A DNA stretch of 48,700 nt, from contig JAOZUQ010000013.1 in the NCBI GenBank assembly GCA_029938635.1, positions 6,805 to 55,504 of the forward strand. The letters run 5' to 3'. The first letter of the stretch is position 1. The number at the start of each line of letters is the position of its first letter. The notes under the pieces are model-generated. The model was not told where the DNA came from. It saw nothing but the letters and a program-made list of their open reading frames with translations, and made no database searches. Both the position numbers and the translations under genes were made by a program. Source of the DNA: Candidatus Aminicenantota bacterium. Its GTDB lineage: Bacteria; Acidobacteriota; Aminicenantia; UBA2199. Shown piece by piece: positions 8,662-17,604 of this stretch.

Positions 8662-9729
8662 ATGATTATTGATCAATTTCTCTCAGGTTTTCATTATGGT
8701 GATGCAATTGGAAATTCAGTTCTCCGGTTTCACAAATTTCTCGAAACAAAAGGGATAAAGAGCAGGATCGTCGCAATAACAATAGACGATGCAGTCAGAG
8801 AATATTGTACTCCTTTCAGTGAATATAAAGAGGAATATGATTCGATCAGGATCTATCATTATGCAATATCTTCTCCGATTAATGATTACTTCCTGAAGAA
8901 TCAGGGCAAGAATATCCTGATTTATCATAACATTACTCCATCAGAATATTTCAAAGGTTTTTCCGAAGAACTTGTAAGTTTGACAGAGAAAGGGCGTAAG
9001 GAACTATCACTTTTCTCAGATAAATTTAATCTGGCAATAGCAGATTCAGATTTCAATGCATCAGAACTTAAGGAGATCGGATTTAGTAATATTAAGACTT
9101 TCCCTATCATGATATCCAGGACGGAATATGATGGTGAATGTAGTGAAAGTTACATGGAAATATTTAATGATGGAAGAAAAAATATTTTGTTCGTTGGTAG
9201 AATTACGCCTAATAAGAAGATCGAAGACTTGATCAAATTATTATCAGTATACAAGAAAATTGTTTCAAGCGATATCAGACTGATTATCGCGGGTAATGTG
9301 GGCAGTGTCCCTCATTATTTTTCATCATTATTGAGCCTTAAAAATGAACTGGGCCTTGATCTTGAGGATCTTTTTTTCACAGGCCATATCCCGTTTAGTG
9401 AACTTATCTCAGTTTACAGAAGTGCAGATCTTTTTCTATCAATGAGTGAGCATGAGGGATTTTGTCTTCCTCTGATAGAAAGTTCGTTTTTCAGGATCCC
9501 TGTCATTGCTTTTAAAGCAGGAGCTGTTGAGGAGACCCTGGCCGGATCGGGAATCTTGTTAAGTAATAAAAATTTGGAGAAAGTTGTAATGGTGGCAGAG
9601 AAAGTGTTGAATGATGAAAATATTTCTATTAAATTAGCGGAAACAGCCGGTAAAAGAGCTGATAGTTATGAAAAAGAATCGGATCCGGAAATTTTACTCA
9701 AATTGATATTGGAGGAATTTAATGGTTAA
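8662..9729 (+). CDS. Glycosyltransferase family 4 protein (second tandem copy)
   Basis: A 355-residue GT4 enzyme paralogous to its upstream neighbour. Shared features are FHYGDA at 10-15, NITPS at 90-94, VGRITPNKKIEDLI (178-191) and the EX7E glutamates at 265 and 273, the same numbering as the first copy. The copies have diverged enough that different linkages or acceptors are likely. It starts five bases after the upstream stop with no clear ribosome site, so it probably depends on translational coupling. The following gene overlaps its end by eight bases. Confidence 0.88.
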   Translation: MIIDQFLSGFHYGDAIGNSVLRFHKFLETKGIKSRIVAITIDDAVREYCTPFSEYKEEYDSIRIYHYAISSPINDYFLKNQGKNILIYHNITPSEYFKGFSEELVSLTEKGRKELSLFSDKFNLAIADSDFNASELKEIGFSNIKTFPIMISRTEYDGECSESYMEIFNDGRKNILFVGRITPNKKIEDLIKLLSVYKKIVSSDIRLIIAGNVGSVPHYFSSLLSLKNELGLDLEDLFFTGHIPFSELISVYRSADLFLSMSEHEGFCLPLIESSFFRIPVIAFKAGAVEETLAGSGILLSNKNLEKVVMVAEKVLNDENISIKLAETAGKRADSYEKESDPEILLKLILEEFNG

Positions 9730-10900
9730 GGTTGGTATTGTTGTTCAAAGATATGGCGAAGATGTTGTCGGAGGTGCAGAAACATTAGCCAGAGATGTGG
9801 CAGAAAAACTTAATGCTGCTGAATCTGATGTTACAGTTTTCACGACAACAGCAAAAGATTATATTACATGGGATAACCATTATGATCCCGGGGAAACCAT
9901 TCTGAAAGGAGTAATAATTAAAAGATTCAGTGTTGATTTTTTAAGAGAAATAGATAAATTCAACGATATATCAGGAAGATTTTTTAATAAAGATATCATC
10001 GATAAGGAGATCACGGAAGATGAATGGATCGATCTTCAGGGTCCTGTATCTTCAGATCTTCTCAATACGATAAAATCAGAACAGAAAAATTTTGATATAT
10101 TTATTTTTTTTACCTATCTTTACTATACAACTGTGAAAACTCTCCGGATTCTCGAAAAACCCTCAGTTCTTTTCCCAACCGCACATGAGGAACCTCCAAT
10201 AAATATGGAAATAATGAAAGAAGTTTTTATGAAGCCGAAAGCACTTTTCTTTCTTACCGGCTCAGAGATGGAACTGGTTGAAAAAAAGTTCTCTCCTCCC
10301 GGAAAAATGGTTCTAGCACGGACCGGGGTTGATATAAAAAGGGATATAGATGAGAATACTTTCAGGCGAAATTATCTTATAGTATCTCCCTTTATCCTTT
10401 ATGCAGGAAGAATAGAAAAGGGGAAGGGGCTGGAGATGCTTTTTGAAGCATATAGACAATTGAGAAACAATAGTGTTGTGGATCTTGTGTTAATGGGAAA
10501 AAAACTGATGGATATCCCTGATATAGACGGGATCAAATATGTAGGGTATGTTTCAGAAGAGGATAAGATATCTGCATTTAAAGGTGCTGTTTGTTCAGTT
10601 CAACCTTCACCATTGGAGAGCCTGTCTATAACAACCCTTGAGTCATTTGCTCAGGAAACACCGGTTCTGGTCAATTCCAATTGCAAAGTTTTGATGGAGC
10701 ATGTAGATGCTTCAGGTGGCGGGTTGTCTTTCTCTGATGTTGAAGAGTTTATAAAGAATTTTAGTATACTCTACAGGAATAGAGTTAAAAGAGATAGAAT
10801 GGGAAATAGAGGATTTGAGTATGTTAATGAATACTATTCATGGGATATTGTAATTAAAAAGATCTCAAGTCAGATCAGAGAGCTTATTGACACAGTTTAA
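9722..10900 (+). CDS. Glycosyltransferase family 4 protein
   Basis: A 392-residue GT-B glycosyltransferase. The N-terminus has the glycine-rich loop GGAETLA (17-23). The C-terminal domain has YAGRIEKGKGL (227-237) and an EX7E pair, Glu299 and Glu307, in ESLSITTLE. It differs from the two preceding GT4 proteins, so it probably adds another sugar. A GGAGG ribosome site lies in the end of the upstream gene, which it overlaps by eight bases. Donor and acceptor are unknown. Confidence 0.87.
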   Translation: MVKVGIVVQRYGEDVVGGAETLARDVAEKLNAAESDVTVFTTTAKDYITWDNHYDPGETILKGVIIKRFSVDFLREIDKFNDISGRFFNKDIIDKEITEDEWIDLQGPVSSDLLNTIKSEQKNFDIFIFFTYLYYTTVKTLRILEKPSVLFPTAHEEPPINMEIMKEVFMKPKALFFLTGSEMELVEKKFSPPGKMVLARTGVDIKRDIDENTFRRNYLIVSPFILYAGRIEKGKGLEMLFEAYRQLRNNSVVDLVLMGKKLMDIPDIDGIKYVGYVSEEDKISAFKGAVCSVQPSPLESLSITTLESFAQETPVLVNSNCKVLMEHVDASGGGLSFSDVEEFIKNFSILYRNRVKRDRMGNRGFEYVNEYYSWDIVIKKISSQIRELIDTV

Positions 10901-10915
10901 AGCGGAAATTTTCAA

Positions 10916-11227
10916 ATGGGAAAAGATTCAGAAGAACTTCAAAAGTTACTTGACGTCTGCACTTTATGCGGGAGTTGCAACAGCAGCTGCCCGGTTTTTG
11001 GAATAGAACTTACGGAACCATATTCTCCCAGAGGGAAAATAAATCTTATTGGAGAAATAATAGCAGGAAATATTCCGGATAGTGAAAAGATGAAAGAGTT
11101 AATAACTGTATGCCTTATATGTGATTATTGTCAAGACTCATGCTCCAAGGGGGTAGATTTTAGAAGTATTTTTTCCGGATACTTTTCACTGGCCGGTCAT
11201 TTAGACAAGGATAATGATTTTGATTGA
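10916..11227 (+). CDS. Small 2x[4Fe-4S] ferredoxin-like protein (HdrC/GlpC-type cluster domain)
   Basis: A 103-residue protein with two four-cysteine sets: Cys15, 18, 21, 25 ([11 protein letters not shown]) and Cys66, 69, 72, 76 ([11 protein letters not shown]). The spacing is that of the dicluster domain of GlpC, LutA/LldF-like and HdrC proteins, which normally relay electrons to a Cys-rich CCG domain. No CCG domain follows; the protein ends 27 residues after the last cysteine. It could be a stand-alone HdrC-like electron carrier. Its place between two glycosyltransferase genes, 15 bases after one and 41 before the next, is unexpected. No strong ribosome site is visible. Confidence 0.72.
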   Translation: MGKDSEELQKLLDVCTLCGSCNSSCPVFGIELTEPYSPRGKINLIGEIIAGNIPDSEKMKELITVCLICDYCQDSCSKGVDFRSIFSGYFSLAGHLDKDNDFD

Positions 11228-11268
11228 TATTTTTGTTTCTTAATGATATCAATTTAAGGGAGAAAAAA

Positions 11269-11997
11269 ATGGAATTACTCAGCATTATCATTCCGGCATA
11301 CAATGAAGAGAGTACACTTTCTGAAATAGTTGAAATTGTCCTCGGAGTTCCACTGGAATTGAAAAAAGAGATTCTTATTATTGATGACTGTTCCTCCGAT
11401 AACACATTCAAAATAGCTGAAGAGCTGGCTGAACGATTCAATGGGGTCAGGGTTCTGAAAAATGATAAGAACAGAGGAAAAGGATTTTGTCTGAGAAGGG
11501 GAATAGAAGAAGCGACGGGAGATATAATTCTGATCCAGGATGCCGATCTCGAATATGATCCGGGAGAATATCCGAAATTGCTCGGTCCCATACTTCAGGG
11601 AAAGGCAGATGTCGTTTATGGTTCAAGGTTTATGACCACAGAGGCAAAGAGGGTCCTCTACTTCTGGCACTCTGTAGGCAACAGGATGCTGACACTTTTT
11701 TCAAACATGACATGTGATCTGAATCTTTCCGATATGGAAACATGTTATAAGGTTTTTAAAAGTGGTGTGATAAAAAAGATAAGGCTTAAGGAGGACAGAT
11801 TCGGATTTGAACCCGAGGTTACTTATAAACTATCCCGGATAAAAGGGCTGAGAATATATGAGGTGGGTATATCCTATCACGGCAGGACATATGCTGAGGG
11901 GAAAAAGATCAACTGGAAAGATGGGGTCAGAGCCTTTTATGTAATAGTAAAAATGCTCTTTCTGGGAATAGTAAGGCCTAAACATCATTTAAAGTGA
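11269..11997 (+). CDS. Glycosyltransferase family 2, dolichyl/polyprenyl-phosphate sugar transferase-like
   Basis: A 242-residue GT-A protein. It begins [14 protein letters not shown], followed by IDDCSSDNT, a DAD metal-binding motif in [16 protein letters not shown] and a basic C-terminal end. This is the pattern of DPM1-like enzymes that charge polyprenyl phosphate with a sugar from a nucleotide donor at the cytoplasmic face. The ATG at 11269 follows AAGGGAGAA. The frame extends upstream to 11224 without a ribosome site. Its stop overlaps the start of the large membrane protein, which may use the lipid-linked sugar; that link is inference. Confidence 0.85.
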   Translation: MELLSIIIPAYNEESTLSEIVEIVLGVPLELKKEILIIDDCSSDNTFKIAEELAERFNGVRVLKNDKNRGKGFCLRRGIEEATGDIILIQDADLEYDPGEYPKLLGPILQGKADVVYGSRFMTTEAKRVLYFWHSVGNRMLTLFSNMTCDLNLSDMETCYKVFKSGVIKKIRLKEDRFGFEPEVTYKLSRIKGLRIYEVGISYHGRTYAEGKKINWKDGVRAFYVIVKMLFLGIVRPKHHLK

Positions 11998-14339
11998 TGA
12001 GATTGCCCTTCACCGTCCACAAAAGTAAGTGCAGGGCAATTCCTTTGTTTTTACTCTTAATTGCCTTGTTGGTTCATTCTGCTGTTATCCTGAACCTTTC
12101 TCCGGCATCAGGGAGGCCATTCCAGAAATATCTTTCCGGCGCTGAAAAACTTATATCGGGTGATTTACCATCAGAAAGGATCTCAGATTTCAGTCCTCTT
12201 TACCTTCAATATCATGTGTTATTGAATAAAGTTTTCAAGAATCCTGTCCCGCCGGCTTTTGGATCAAACATATTGCTTATATCTCTGTCTGCAATGTTTT
12301 TATTTATGACATTACGATTTTTTTTTCCTTTCCTGATCTCATTAGCAGGATATTTAATATTTTTATTCTCACCGGAAATTCTGATTTATGAAAAAGTAAT
12401 GGAGCCTGAGCCATTTCAGATATTTTTTATTACTGCAATGATATATTTCCTCTTCAGATATTATAAATCACAAAAATCTTTGTTGAATCGAAATCTGGTA
12501 TTGTCAGGAATATTTCTTGCTTTAACACTCCTGACAAGATCAAATCTCTTTTTTCTTGTTATCTTAATTCCTGTCTGGCTCTATTTCTATTCTAAAAGAG
12601 CAGGGAGTAAACAAATTGATCTAAGGGCACTATCATCTTTCGTTATTCCGTCAATCGCTGCAATTTTATTAATAATTTTAATGAATGTTATAAATACAGG
12701 AAGCTTCTCTTTTTATTACCAGAATCCCGGTTATATCCTTTTTGAAGGGAATAATCCGAACTCAACAGGGCAAAGTGCTATCTATCCTCCTCTGGTTGAT
12801 GATATGGCATATGAGTACACCGGGGAACCGGATGTTCATCATCAGATATACAGGGATTTTGCCCGAAGTATAACCGGTAATGATCTATCAATTAAAGAAG
12901 TGAATAGTTTCTGGTCGAAAAAAGCTCTGAATTTTATTGTTGATCATCCTTTCCGTTTTGTGAAAAATTCAATTTTAAAACTTCATTATTTTTTTCATGA
13001 TTATAGACGTCATGATGTTATTGAGGCTAATGATTATGATTCGAAATTAAAAGGATCAGGGTTGCCTCTCTTCCCATTCTGGATATTATCTGCCCTTGCA
13101 CTGTCGGGAATGATAATTGGTATTAAAAGGTATCCGGAATTTTTCCCGTTATATATTGTAGTTCTAATTCAGCTTGGAGTTCTGCTTGCCGGATATGTTT
13201 CGTCAAGGCAAAGGGTCTCAGTTATAGTTGTTCTAATATTTTTTTCATGTTTATCCCTTGAACTTATTCTGAAAAAACCGAAATTGATTCCTGTACTATT
13301 AATAGTGATCGTCATTGGGGTTCCTTCTCTGTTGATCCGGAATGATCGTATGCAAGAAGAAGATTTCCTCTGGGGAGTATATGGAAGGTCTGCTGAACTC
13401 TGGAATGAAGCAAGAATGGAGAGGGACAAATTCAATTTTGAAAAAGCAAGAGAATTTGCTGCCGGATCATTGATATTGACTCCATGGCTTGATGAAGGAA
13501 AAAGGCCTTCCGGTCTTTATTTTGGTAAAAAAGGTTTTTCATCTTATTCTCTCACATATATTGTAGATCCCGGTAAATTCACTTTTTCACAAAAATTGAA
13601 TTATGCAATTCTCCTTTTAAATTCTGATAAACTTGATGAATCTGAAAAAATACTGGAAGATCTTGAAAAAAGAGGCTTTACTTTCAAGAGAGATTTTGAT
13701 CATTCCTCACAACCATCATATTATCTCGGGATCATAAAGATGAAAAGAGGAGATTCAGAAGAGGCATTAGAATGTTTTAAAACAGCGCTTCATAAAACAC
13801 CCGGATCTCCATTTGCCTTATCCAGGCTATTTGCATTAACGGGAGAAAAGCAGTATTTAAAGAAACTGGAAAGATATTTTGACAGGATCGATTCCAGTTA
13901 TTTAATTGGAAGAGCATTTTTCGATTTGAAAATGTATCATAGCTCAGTTAAATACCTTTCCTATGTTAGGGAAAAACTTCCTGAATACAGAAGGGGTAAC
14001 ATTTTATATGCAGTTGCGCTAGCAGGATCAGGCGATCTGATCAATTCTTATAATATTTATACTGAAGTATTGAAGAAGAGAGGCGAGCCGGTTATGTTCG
14101 AATCTCAAACTATAAGGATATTCAGGTCAAGAGTTGAAAAACAGCCGGATAATGGAATTGCTCACTATTACCTTGGATTAATATATGAACAATACGGTTT
14201 ATATCGCGAAGCTCTCAAAAGTCTCCTTGAAAGTGAAAAGCTTATGGAGAAGACTGAAATTATATCTAAAAGAATTAAGGAATTAAGGAAAAAAATAGGA
14301 TCCGATCAGAACATCAGAAATAACGGGCAGCATTTATAA
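11997..14339 (+). CDS. Polytopic membrane glycosyltransferase-like protein with C-terminal TPR region
   Basis: A 780-residue protein. The first 450 residues are a polytopic membrane domain with about ten hydrophobic segments. An acidic first external loop holds SDFSPLYLQY, reminiscent of GT39/ArnT/PMT-type (GT-C) enzymes that transfer sugars from polyprenyl phosphates. The rest (about 470-780) is hydrophilic, helical and TPR-like, for example YYLGIIKMKRGDSEEALECF. The ATG at 11997 shares TGATG with the upstream stop; a GTG one codon earlier is also possible. With the GT2 gene next door this could be a synthase plus transferase pair for surface glycan or protein glycosylation. Assignment is by topology and a weak motif only. 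Confidence 0.65.
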   Translation: MRLPFTVHKSKCRAIPLFLLLIALLVHSAVILNLSPASGRPFQKYLSGAEKLISGDLPSERISDFSPLYLQYHVLLNKVFKNPVPPAFGSNILLISLSAMFLFMTLRFFFPFLISLAGYLIFLFSPEILIYEKVMEPEPFQIFFITAMIYFLFRYYKSQKSLLNRNLVLSGIFLALTLLTRSNLFFLVILIPVWLYFYSKRAGSKQIDLRALSSFVIPSIAAILLIILMNVINTGSFSFYYQNPGYILFEGNNPNSTGQSAIYPPLVDDMAYEYTGEPDVHHQIYRDFARSITGNDLSIKEVNSFWSKKALNFIVDHPFRFVKNSILKLHYFFHDYRRHDVIEANDYDSKLKGSGLPLFPFWILSALALSGMIIGIKRYPEFFPLYIVVLIQLGVLLAGYVSSRQRVSVIVVLIFFSCLSLELILKKPKLIPVLLIVIVIGVPSLLIRNDRMQEEDFLWGVYGRSAELWNEARMERDKFNFEKAREFAAGSLILTPWLDEGKRPSGLYFGKKGFSSYSLTYIVDPGKFTFSQKLNYAILLLNSDKLDESEKILEDLEKRGFTFKRDFDHSSQPSYYLGIIKMKRGDSEEALECFKTALHKTPGSPFALSRLFALTGEKQYLKKLERYFDRIDSSYLIGRAFFDLKMYHSSVKYLSYVREKLPEYRRGNILYAVALAGSGDLINSYNIYTEVLKKRGEPVMFESQTIRIFRSRVEKQPDNGIAHYYLGLIYEQYGLYREALKSLLESEKLMEKTEIISKRIKELRKKIGSDQNIRNNGQHL

Positions 14340-14378
14340 CAGATTGTTATATCATGGATGATATGTTAAATATTATAC

Positions 14379-16142
14379 ATGAGAAAAACTGTTCTAGGCA
14401 TTATACTGGTTTTATTTGCCTTATCAATAATTTTATTATATAAAACCTTTCTTATCACGGATCGGCCGAATATAATTCTAATTTCTATCGATACTTTAAG
14501 ACAGGATCATGTCGGAGTGTATGGATATGAAAGGAATACAACTCCTGTATTGGATAAAATAGCTTCAGAAGGAGTTGTCTTTAAAAATTCTTATTCAACA
14601 GCTCCCTGGACCCTCCCTTCACACATGAGCATGTTCACAGGACTCCCTCCATCAGCTCATAAAGTTGATATAGATAATAGAATACTGGGGAAGGATGTAG
14701 CATTATTTACAGAAGTTCTTAGTGAAAAAGGGTATAGAACAGGAGGTTTTTTTTCTGCATTGTATTTAAAGCCGGTTTATGGATTTTCAAGGGGATTTGA
14801 TAAATATATTAACCAGATAAAGAAACATTCGGATGAGATCACTGAGAAAGGAATCAACTGGATAGGATTAAATAAAAATGATAATTTTTTCATATTTCTT
14901 CATTATTTTGATGTTCACTGGCCGTATCGTCCTCCGGAAGATATAGCCCCGAAATTCGGAGTTGATGTATCAATAAAAAAATGGTTTAAATTTGGAAAAT
15001 TAAGTTACTTACGAAATTTCAGCGATCCCAATATTAAAATGAGTAAGGATGTTAGAAAAAAAATGATCAATCTTTATGATGGTGAGATATTCAGGGTAGA
15101 CAGAAGCATCGGAAGATTAATTGAATACCTCAAAAAAGAAGAGATATATGATAATACAATTATTATTATAACAAGTGATCACGGAGAGGAGTTCAAAGAA
15201 CATGATTCTTTCGGTCACTTTCATCAACTTTATTCCGAGCTAATTAATGTTCCGCTTATAATCAGGTTTCCTGAAAAATTTCCAGAAAATCAATATATAA
15301 ATTCTCCGGTAAGCAGTATTGATATCGCTTCAACAATATTACATTTAGTATCTGTAAAAGTGCCTGCTCAGTTTAAAAAACATGGAAAGAACCTGCTTGA
15401 TCTGACTGAAAGAAATGGTGATGTTAACAAATCCAACAGAAGAGAAATTATCAGTGAAACAAAGAAAGGAGGGACTCACCATTTTGCATTTTTGAAAAAC
15501 GGATACAAATATATAACCCAATACAAATACAGGCCTCTTATCAAAAAAAAAAGATGGGTAAAAGTTAATGATAAGTTTTTTAATTCTTTAGACGACCGGC
15601 CGGAAGAGTATGATCTACTTAAAAAACCCTTAAACAGCCAGGATCAACAAAAAATTCTTGATTCTATGAAGATGAAGATATCGCAATATGTTAAAAATAA
15701 TATTCCCGGGATAAAAATGTCATTTTTCTCTTCTGAAAATCAAAAAGAGAGTAATCTTGCCGGAACTTTAAAATTTAGTTTTACACCGGAAGAGTTACCA
15801 TTTGGAGTAAATCCGGGGCCTGGTGATGATTTGACCAAAAATCAAAAATCAAATTTATTCGATTTTAAACTTAAAGTAAAAAAGGATAAAAAAGAGATAA
15901 TCTTTCCATACATAAATAAATTGCATGGGAATAAAACCCTGACCATTCTGGTTAATGCAGAAGGGAATTTTTTATTTAAGAAAACCATTGATCTTAACGA
16001 ACTTTATAAACCGTTCTTAGTATATAAGAATTCAAAATTATCAATATATATATCAAAGGAAGGAGAGTTCTTTAAGTCAAAGAAAGTGAATCTTAGTGAA
16101 AAAGACAAAAAAGCACTTAGAACACTAGGTTATATTAACTGA
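14379..16142 (+). CDS. Membrane-anchored sulfatase-superfamily protein with Thr at the nucleophile site
   Basis: A 587-residue protein with one N-terminal membrane segment (about 5-22) and an alkaline phosphatase/sulfatase-fold domain facing outward. Metal-site motifs are ISIDTLRQDH (35-44) and TSDHGEEF. True sulfatases carry C/S-x-P-x-R; here the same place reads TLPSH, with Thr78 where the formylglycine precursor should be and His for Arg. Formylglycine cannot form, so a phospho-hydrolase or phosphoethanolamine-like transferase acting through Thr is as plausible as a sulfatase. The C-terminal 160 residues are Lys-rich and unrecognised. It closes the glycan block, so modification of the exported glycan is a reasonable guess. 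No ribosome site is visible. Confidence 0.78.
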   Translation: MRKTVLGIILVLFALSIILLYKTFLITDRPNIILISIDTLRQDHVGVYGYERNTTPVLDKIASEGVVFKNSYSTAPWTLPSHMSMFTGLPPSAHKVDIDNRILGKDVALFTEVLSEKGYRTGGFFSALYLKPVYGFSRGFDKYINQIKKHSDEITEKGINWIGLNKNDNFFIFLHYFDVHWPYRPPEDIAPKFGVDVSIKKWFKFGKLSYLRNFSDPNIKMSKDVRKKMINLYDGEIFRVDRSIGRLIEYLKKEEIYDNTIIIITSDHGEEFKEHDSFGHFHQLYSELINVPLIIRFPEKFPENQYINSPVSSIDIASTILHLVSVKVPAQFKKHGKNLLDLTERNGDVNKSNRREIISETKKGGTHHFAFLKNGYKYITQYKYRPLIKKKRWVKVNDKFFNSLDDRPEEYDLLKKPLNSQDQQKILDSMKMKISQYVKNNIPGIKMSFFSSENQKESNLAGTLKFSFTPEELPFGVNPGPGDDLTKNQKSNLFDFKLKVKKDKKEIIFPYINKLHGNKTLTILVNAEGNFLFKKTIDLNELYKPFLVYKNSKLSIYISKEGEFFKSKKVNLSEKDKKALRTLGYIN

Positions 16143-16207
16143 TCTTTTAAGAATAATTCTCATTAATATCTTTAGCAATTAACTATTTCATTTAACAAAA
16201 AGTATTA

Positions 16208-16213
16208 TATAAT
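16208..16213 (+). promoter_or_regulatory. Candidate -10 box upstream of the kbl-like gene
   Basis: A perfect TATAAT lies 20 bases before the ATG, followed by a GGAGG ribosome site. No good -35 is seen at 16-18 bases. The 91-base gap after the sulfatase-like gene suggests a separate transcription unit. Confidence 0.35.
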
Positions 16214-16233
16214 TACGTGAATCGGAGGAAAGA

Positions 16234-17496
16234 ATGTATCAAAGAATAAGATTTGATTTTCAGCAGGAACTAATGAATATAAAAAAGAGCGGATTATCTA
16301 AAGAGGAAAGGATAATATTAAGTGATCAAAAAGCTCTGATAGAAGTATCGTATCCGAAAGGCGAGGAACCTGAGGATGTTTTGAATTTTTGTGCAAACAA
16401 TTATCTGGGCCTGGCAAATCATCATGATCTTGTAAAAGTAGCAAAAGAGTCACTTGATAAATATGGATTCGGCCTTGCATCTGTCAGGTTCATCTGCGGT
16501 ACTCAGGATATACATGTGGAACTTGAGGATGCTATCTCAAAATTTTATGAAACAGAGGATACGATCCTTTATTCTTCCTGTTTTGATGCGAATGGCGGTT
16601 TGTTTGAGACGATCCTGGGGCCGGATGATGCAATAATCACCGATGCTTTAAACCATGCAAGCATAATTGACGGAATAAGATTATGTAAAGCGAAAAGGTT
16701 TATTTATGACCATTCTGATATGAAATATCTTGAGAAAATAATCCAGAGAGCAAGGCTTGGAATGGATATATGGGAAGGCCCCGGCCTTTCAAAAGAACCG
16801 AAACCTGCACGAAATATCCTGATAGCAACAGATGGAGTTTTCTCTATGGATGGAGATATTGGAAGATTGAAGGAAATTGTGGAACTGGCAAAAAAATATG
16901 ATGCTTTAGTTATGGTTGATGATTCTCATGCCACCGGCTTTTTAGGTAAAAAGGGTAGGGGGGCTGTTGAATATTGTGATGTTCTTGGAGAAGTTGATAT
17001 CATAACCTCTACTCTTGGAAAAGCAATGGGCGGCGCTTCAGGAGGATTTACAACCGGCAGAAAAGAGATAATCCAGATGCTGAGACAAAAATCCCGGCCT
17101 TACCTTTTCTCCAACTCACTTGCACCCTCAATTGTATCTGCAGCTTTAAAAGCATTTGAGATCGTCAGGGAAAGCGATGACCTCAGAGAAAAGTTAATGG
17201 AGAATACACAATACTTCAGAAAAAAAATGACAGAGGCAGGTTTTAAAATAATCGAAGGTATCCACCCGATCGTCCCTATCATGCTTGGCGATTTTGAAAA
17301 TGATGCAATGCTTGCACAGGATATTGCAAAGGACCTTTATAGTGAGGGCATTTATGTTGTCGGCTTCTTCTTCCCTGTGGTAGCAAAGGGAAAGGCCAGG
17401 ATAAGGGTGCAGATATCAGCAGCCCATGAAAGAGAACACCTGGACAAAGCCATAAAAGCATTTATTAAAATAGGAAAAAAACATAAGGTGATATAG
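16234..17496 (+). CDS. kbl: Glycine C-acetyltransferase / 2-amino-3-ketobutyrate CoA ligase-like enzyme
   Basis: A 420-residue PLP enzyme of the alpha-oxoamine synthase family. Kbl cleaves 2-amino-3-ketobutyrate with CoA to glycine and acetyl-CoA in threonine breakdown. The PLP lysine is Lys263 in STLGKAMGGASGGF. NFCANNYLGLANH (51-63), DALNHASIIDG (137-147) and MVDDSHATGFLG (227-238) are conserved, as is RQKSRPYLFSNSLAP. Kbl is usually just under 400 residues; the extra length is mostly a loop near 172-192. A GGAGG site precedes the ATG. No threonine dehydrogenase gene is adjacent. A related synthase such as BioF is possible but fits less well. Confidence 0.86.
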   Translation: MYQRIRFDFQQELMNIKKSGLSKEERIILSDQKALIEVSYPKGEEPEDVLNFCANNYLGLANHHDLVKVAKESLDKYGFGLASVRFICGTQDIHVELEDAISKFYETEDTILYSSCFDANGGLFETILGPDDAIITDALNHASIIDGIRLCKAKRFIYDHSDMKYLEKIIQRARLGMDIWEGPGLSKEPKPARNILIATDGVFSMDGDIGRLKEIVELAKKYDALVMVDDSHATGFLGKKGRGAVEYCDVLGEVDIITSTLGKAMGGASGGFTTGRKEIIQMLRQKSRPYLFSNSLAPSIVSAALKAFEIVRESDDLREKLMENTQYFRKKMTEAGFKIIEGIHPIVPIMLGDFENDAMLAQDIAKDLYSEGIYVVGFFFPVVAKGKARIRVQISAAHEREHLDKAIKAFIKIGKKHKVI

Positions 17497-17511
17497 AGAG
17501 AATTTGCAGGG

Positions 17512-17599
17512 ATTGTCATTAAGAAATATAGAACTTGTCATTAGGGGATATAGAGATTGTCATTAAGGGATAAGGAGATTGTCATTCAGAATAAAGGAA
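17512..17599. repeat. Four tandem 22-bp degenerate repeats
   Basis: Units begin at 17512, 17534, 17556 and 17578, exactly 22 bases apart. Each opens with (A/C)TTGTCATT and continues with a purine-rich stretch such as AAGGGATAAGGAG. The array fills the gap between the convergent kbl and PEP-binding genes. The unit length is not a multiple of three, so it is not coding. Confidence 0.85.
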
Positions 17600-17604
17600 T
17601 ATAT

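Noticed and set aside
14379-16142. Classical arylsulfatase
   Set aside because: The C/S-x-P-x-R signature needed for formylglycine is absent (TLPSH), so only the superfamily is claimed.
17512-17599. Possible CRISPR array
   Set aside because: The 22-base units follow each other without spacers and are degenerate, and there are no cas genes.
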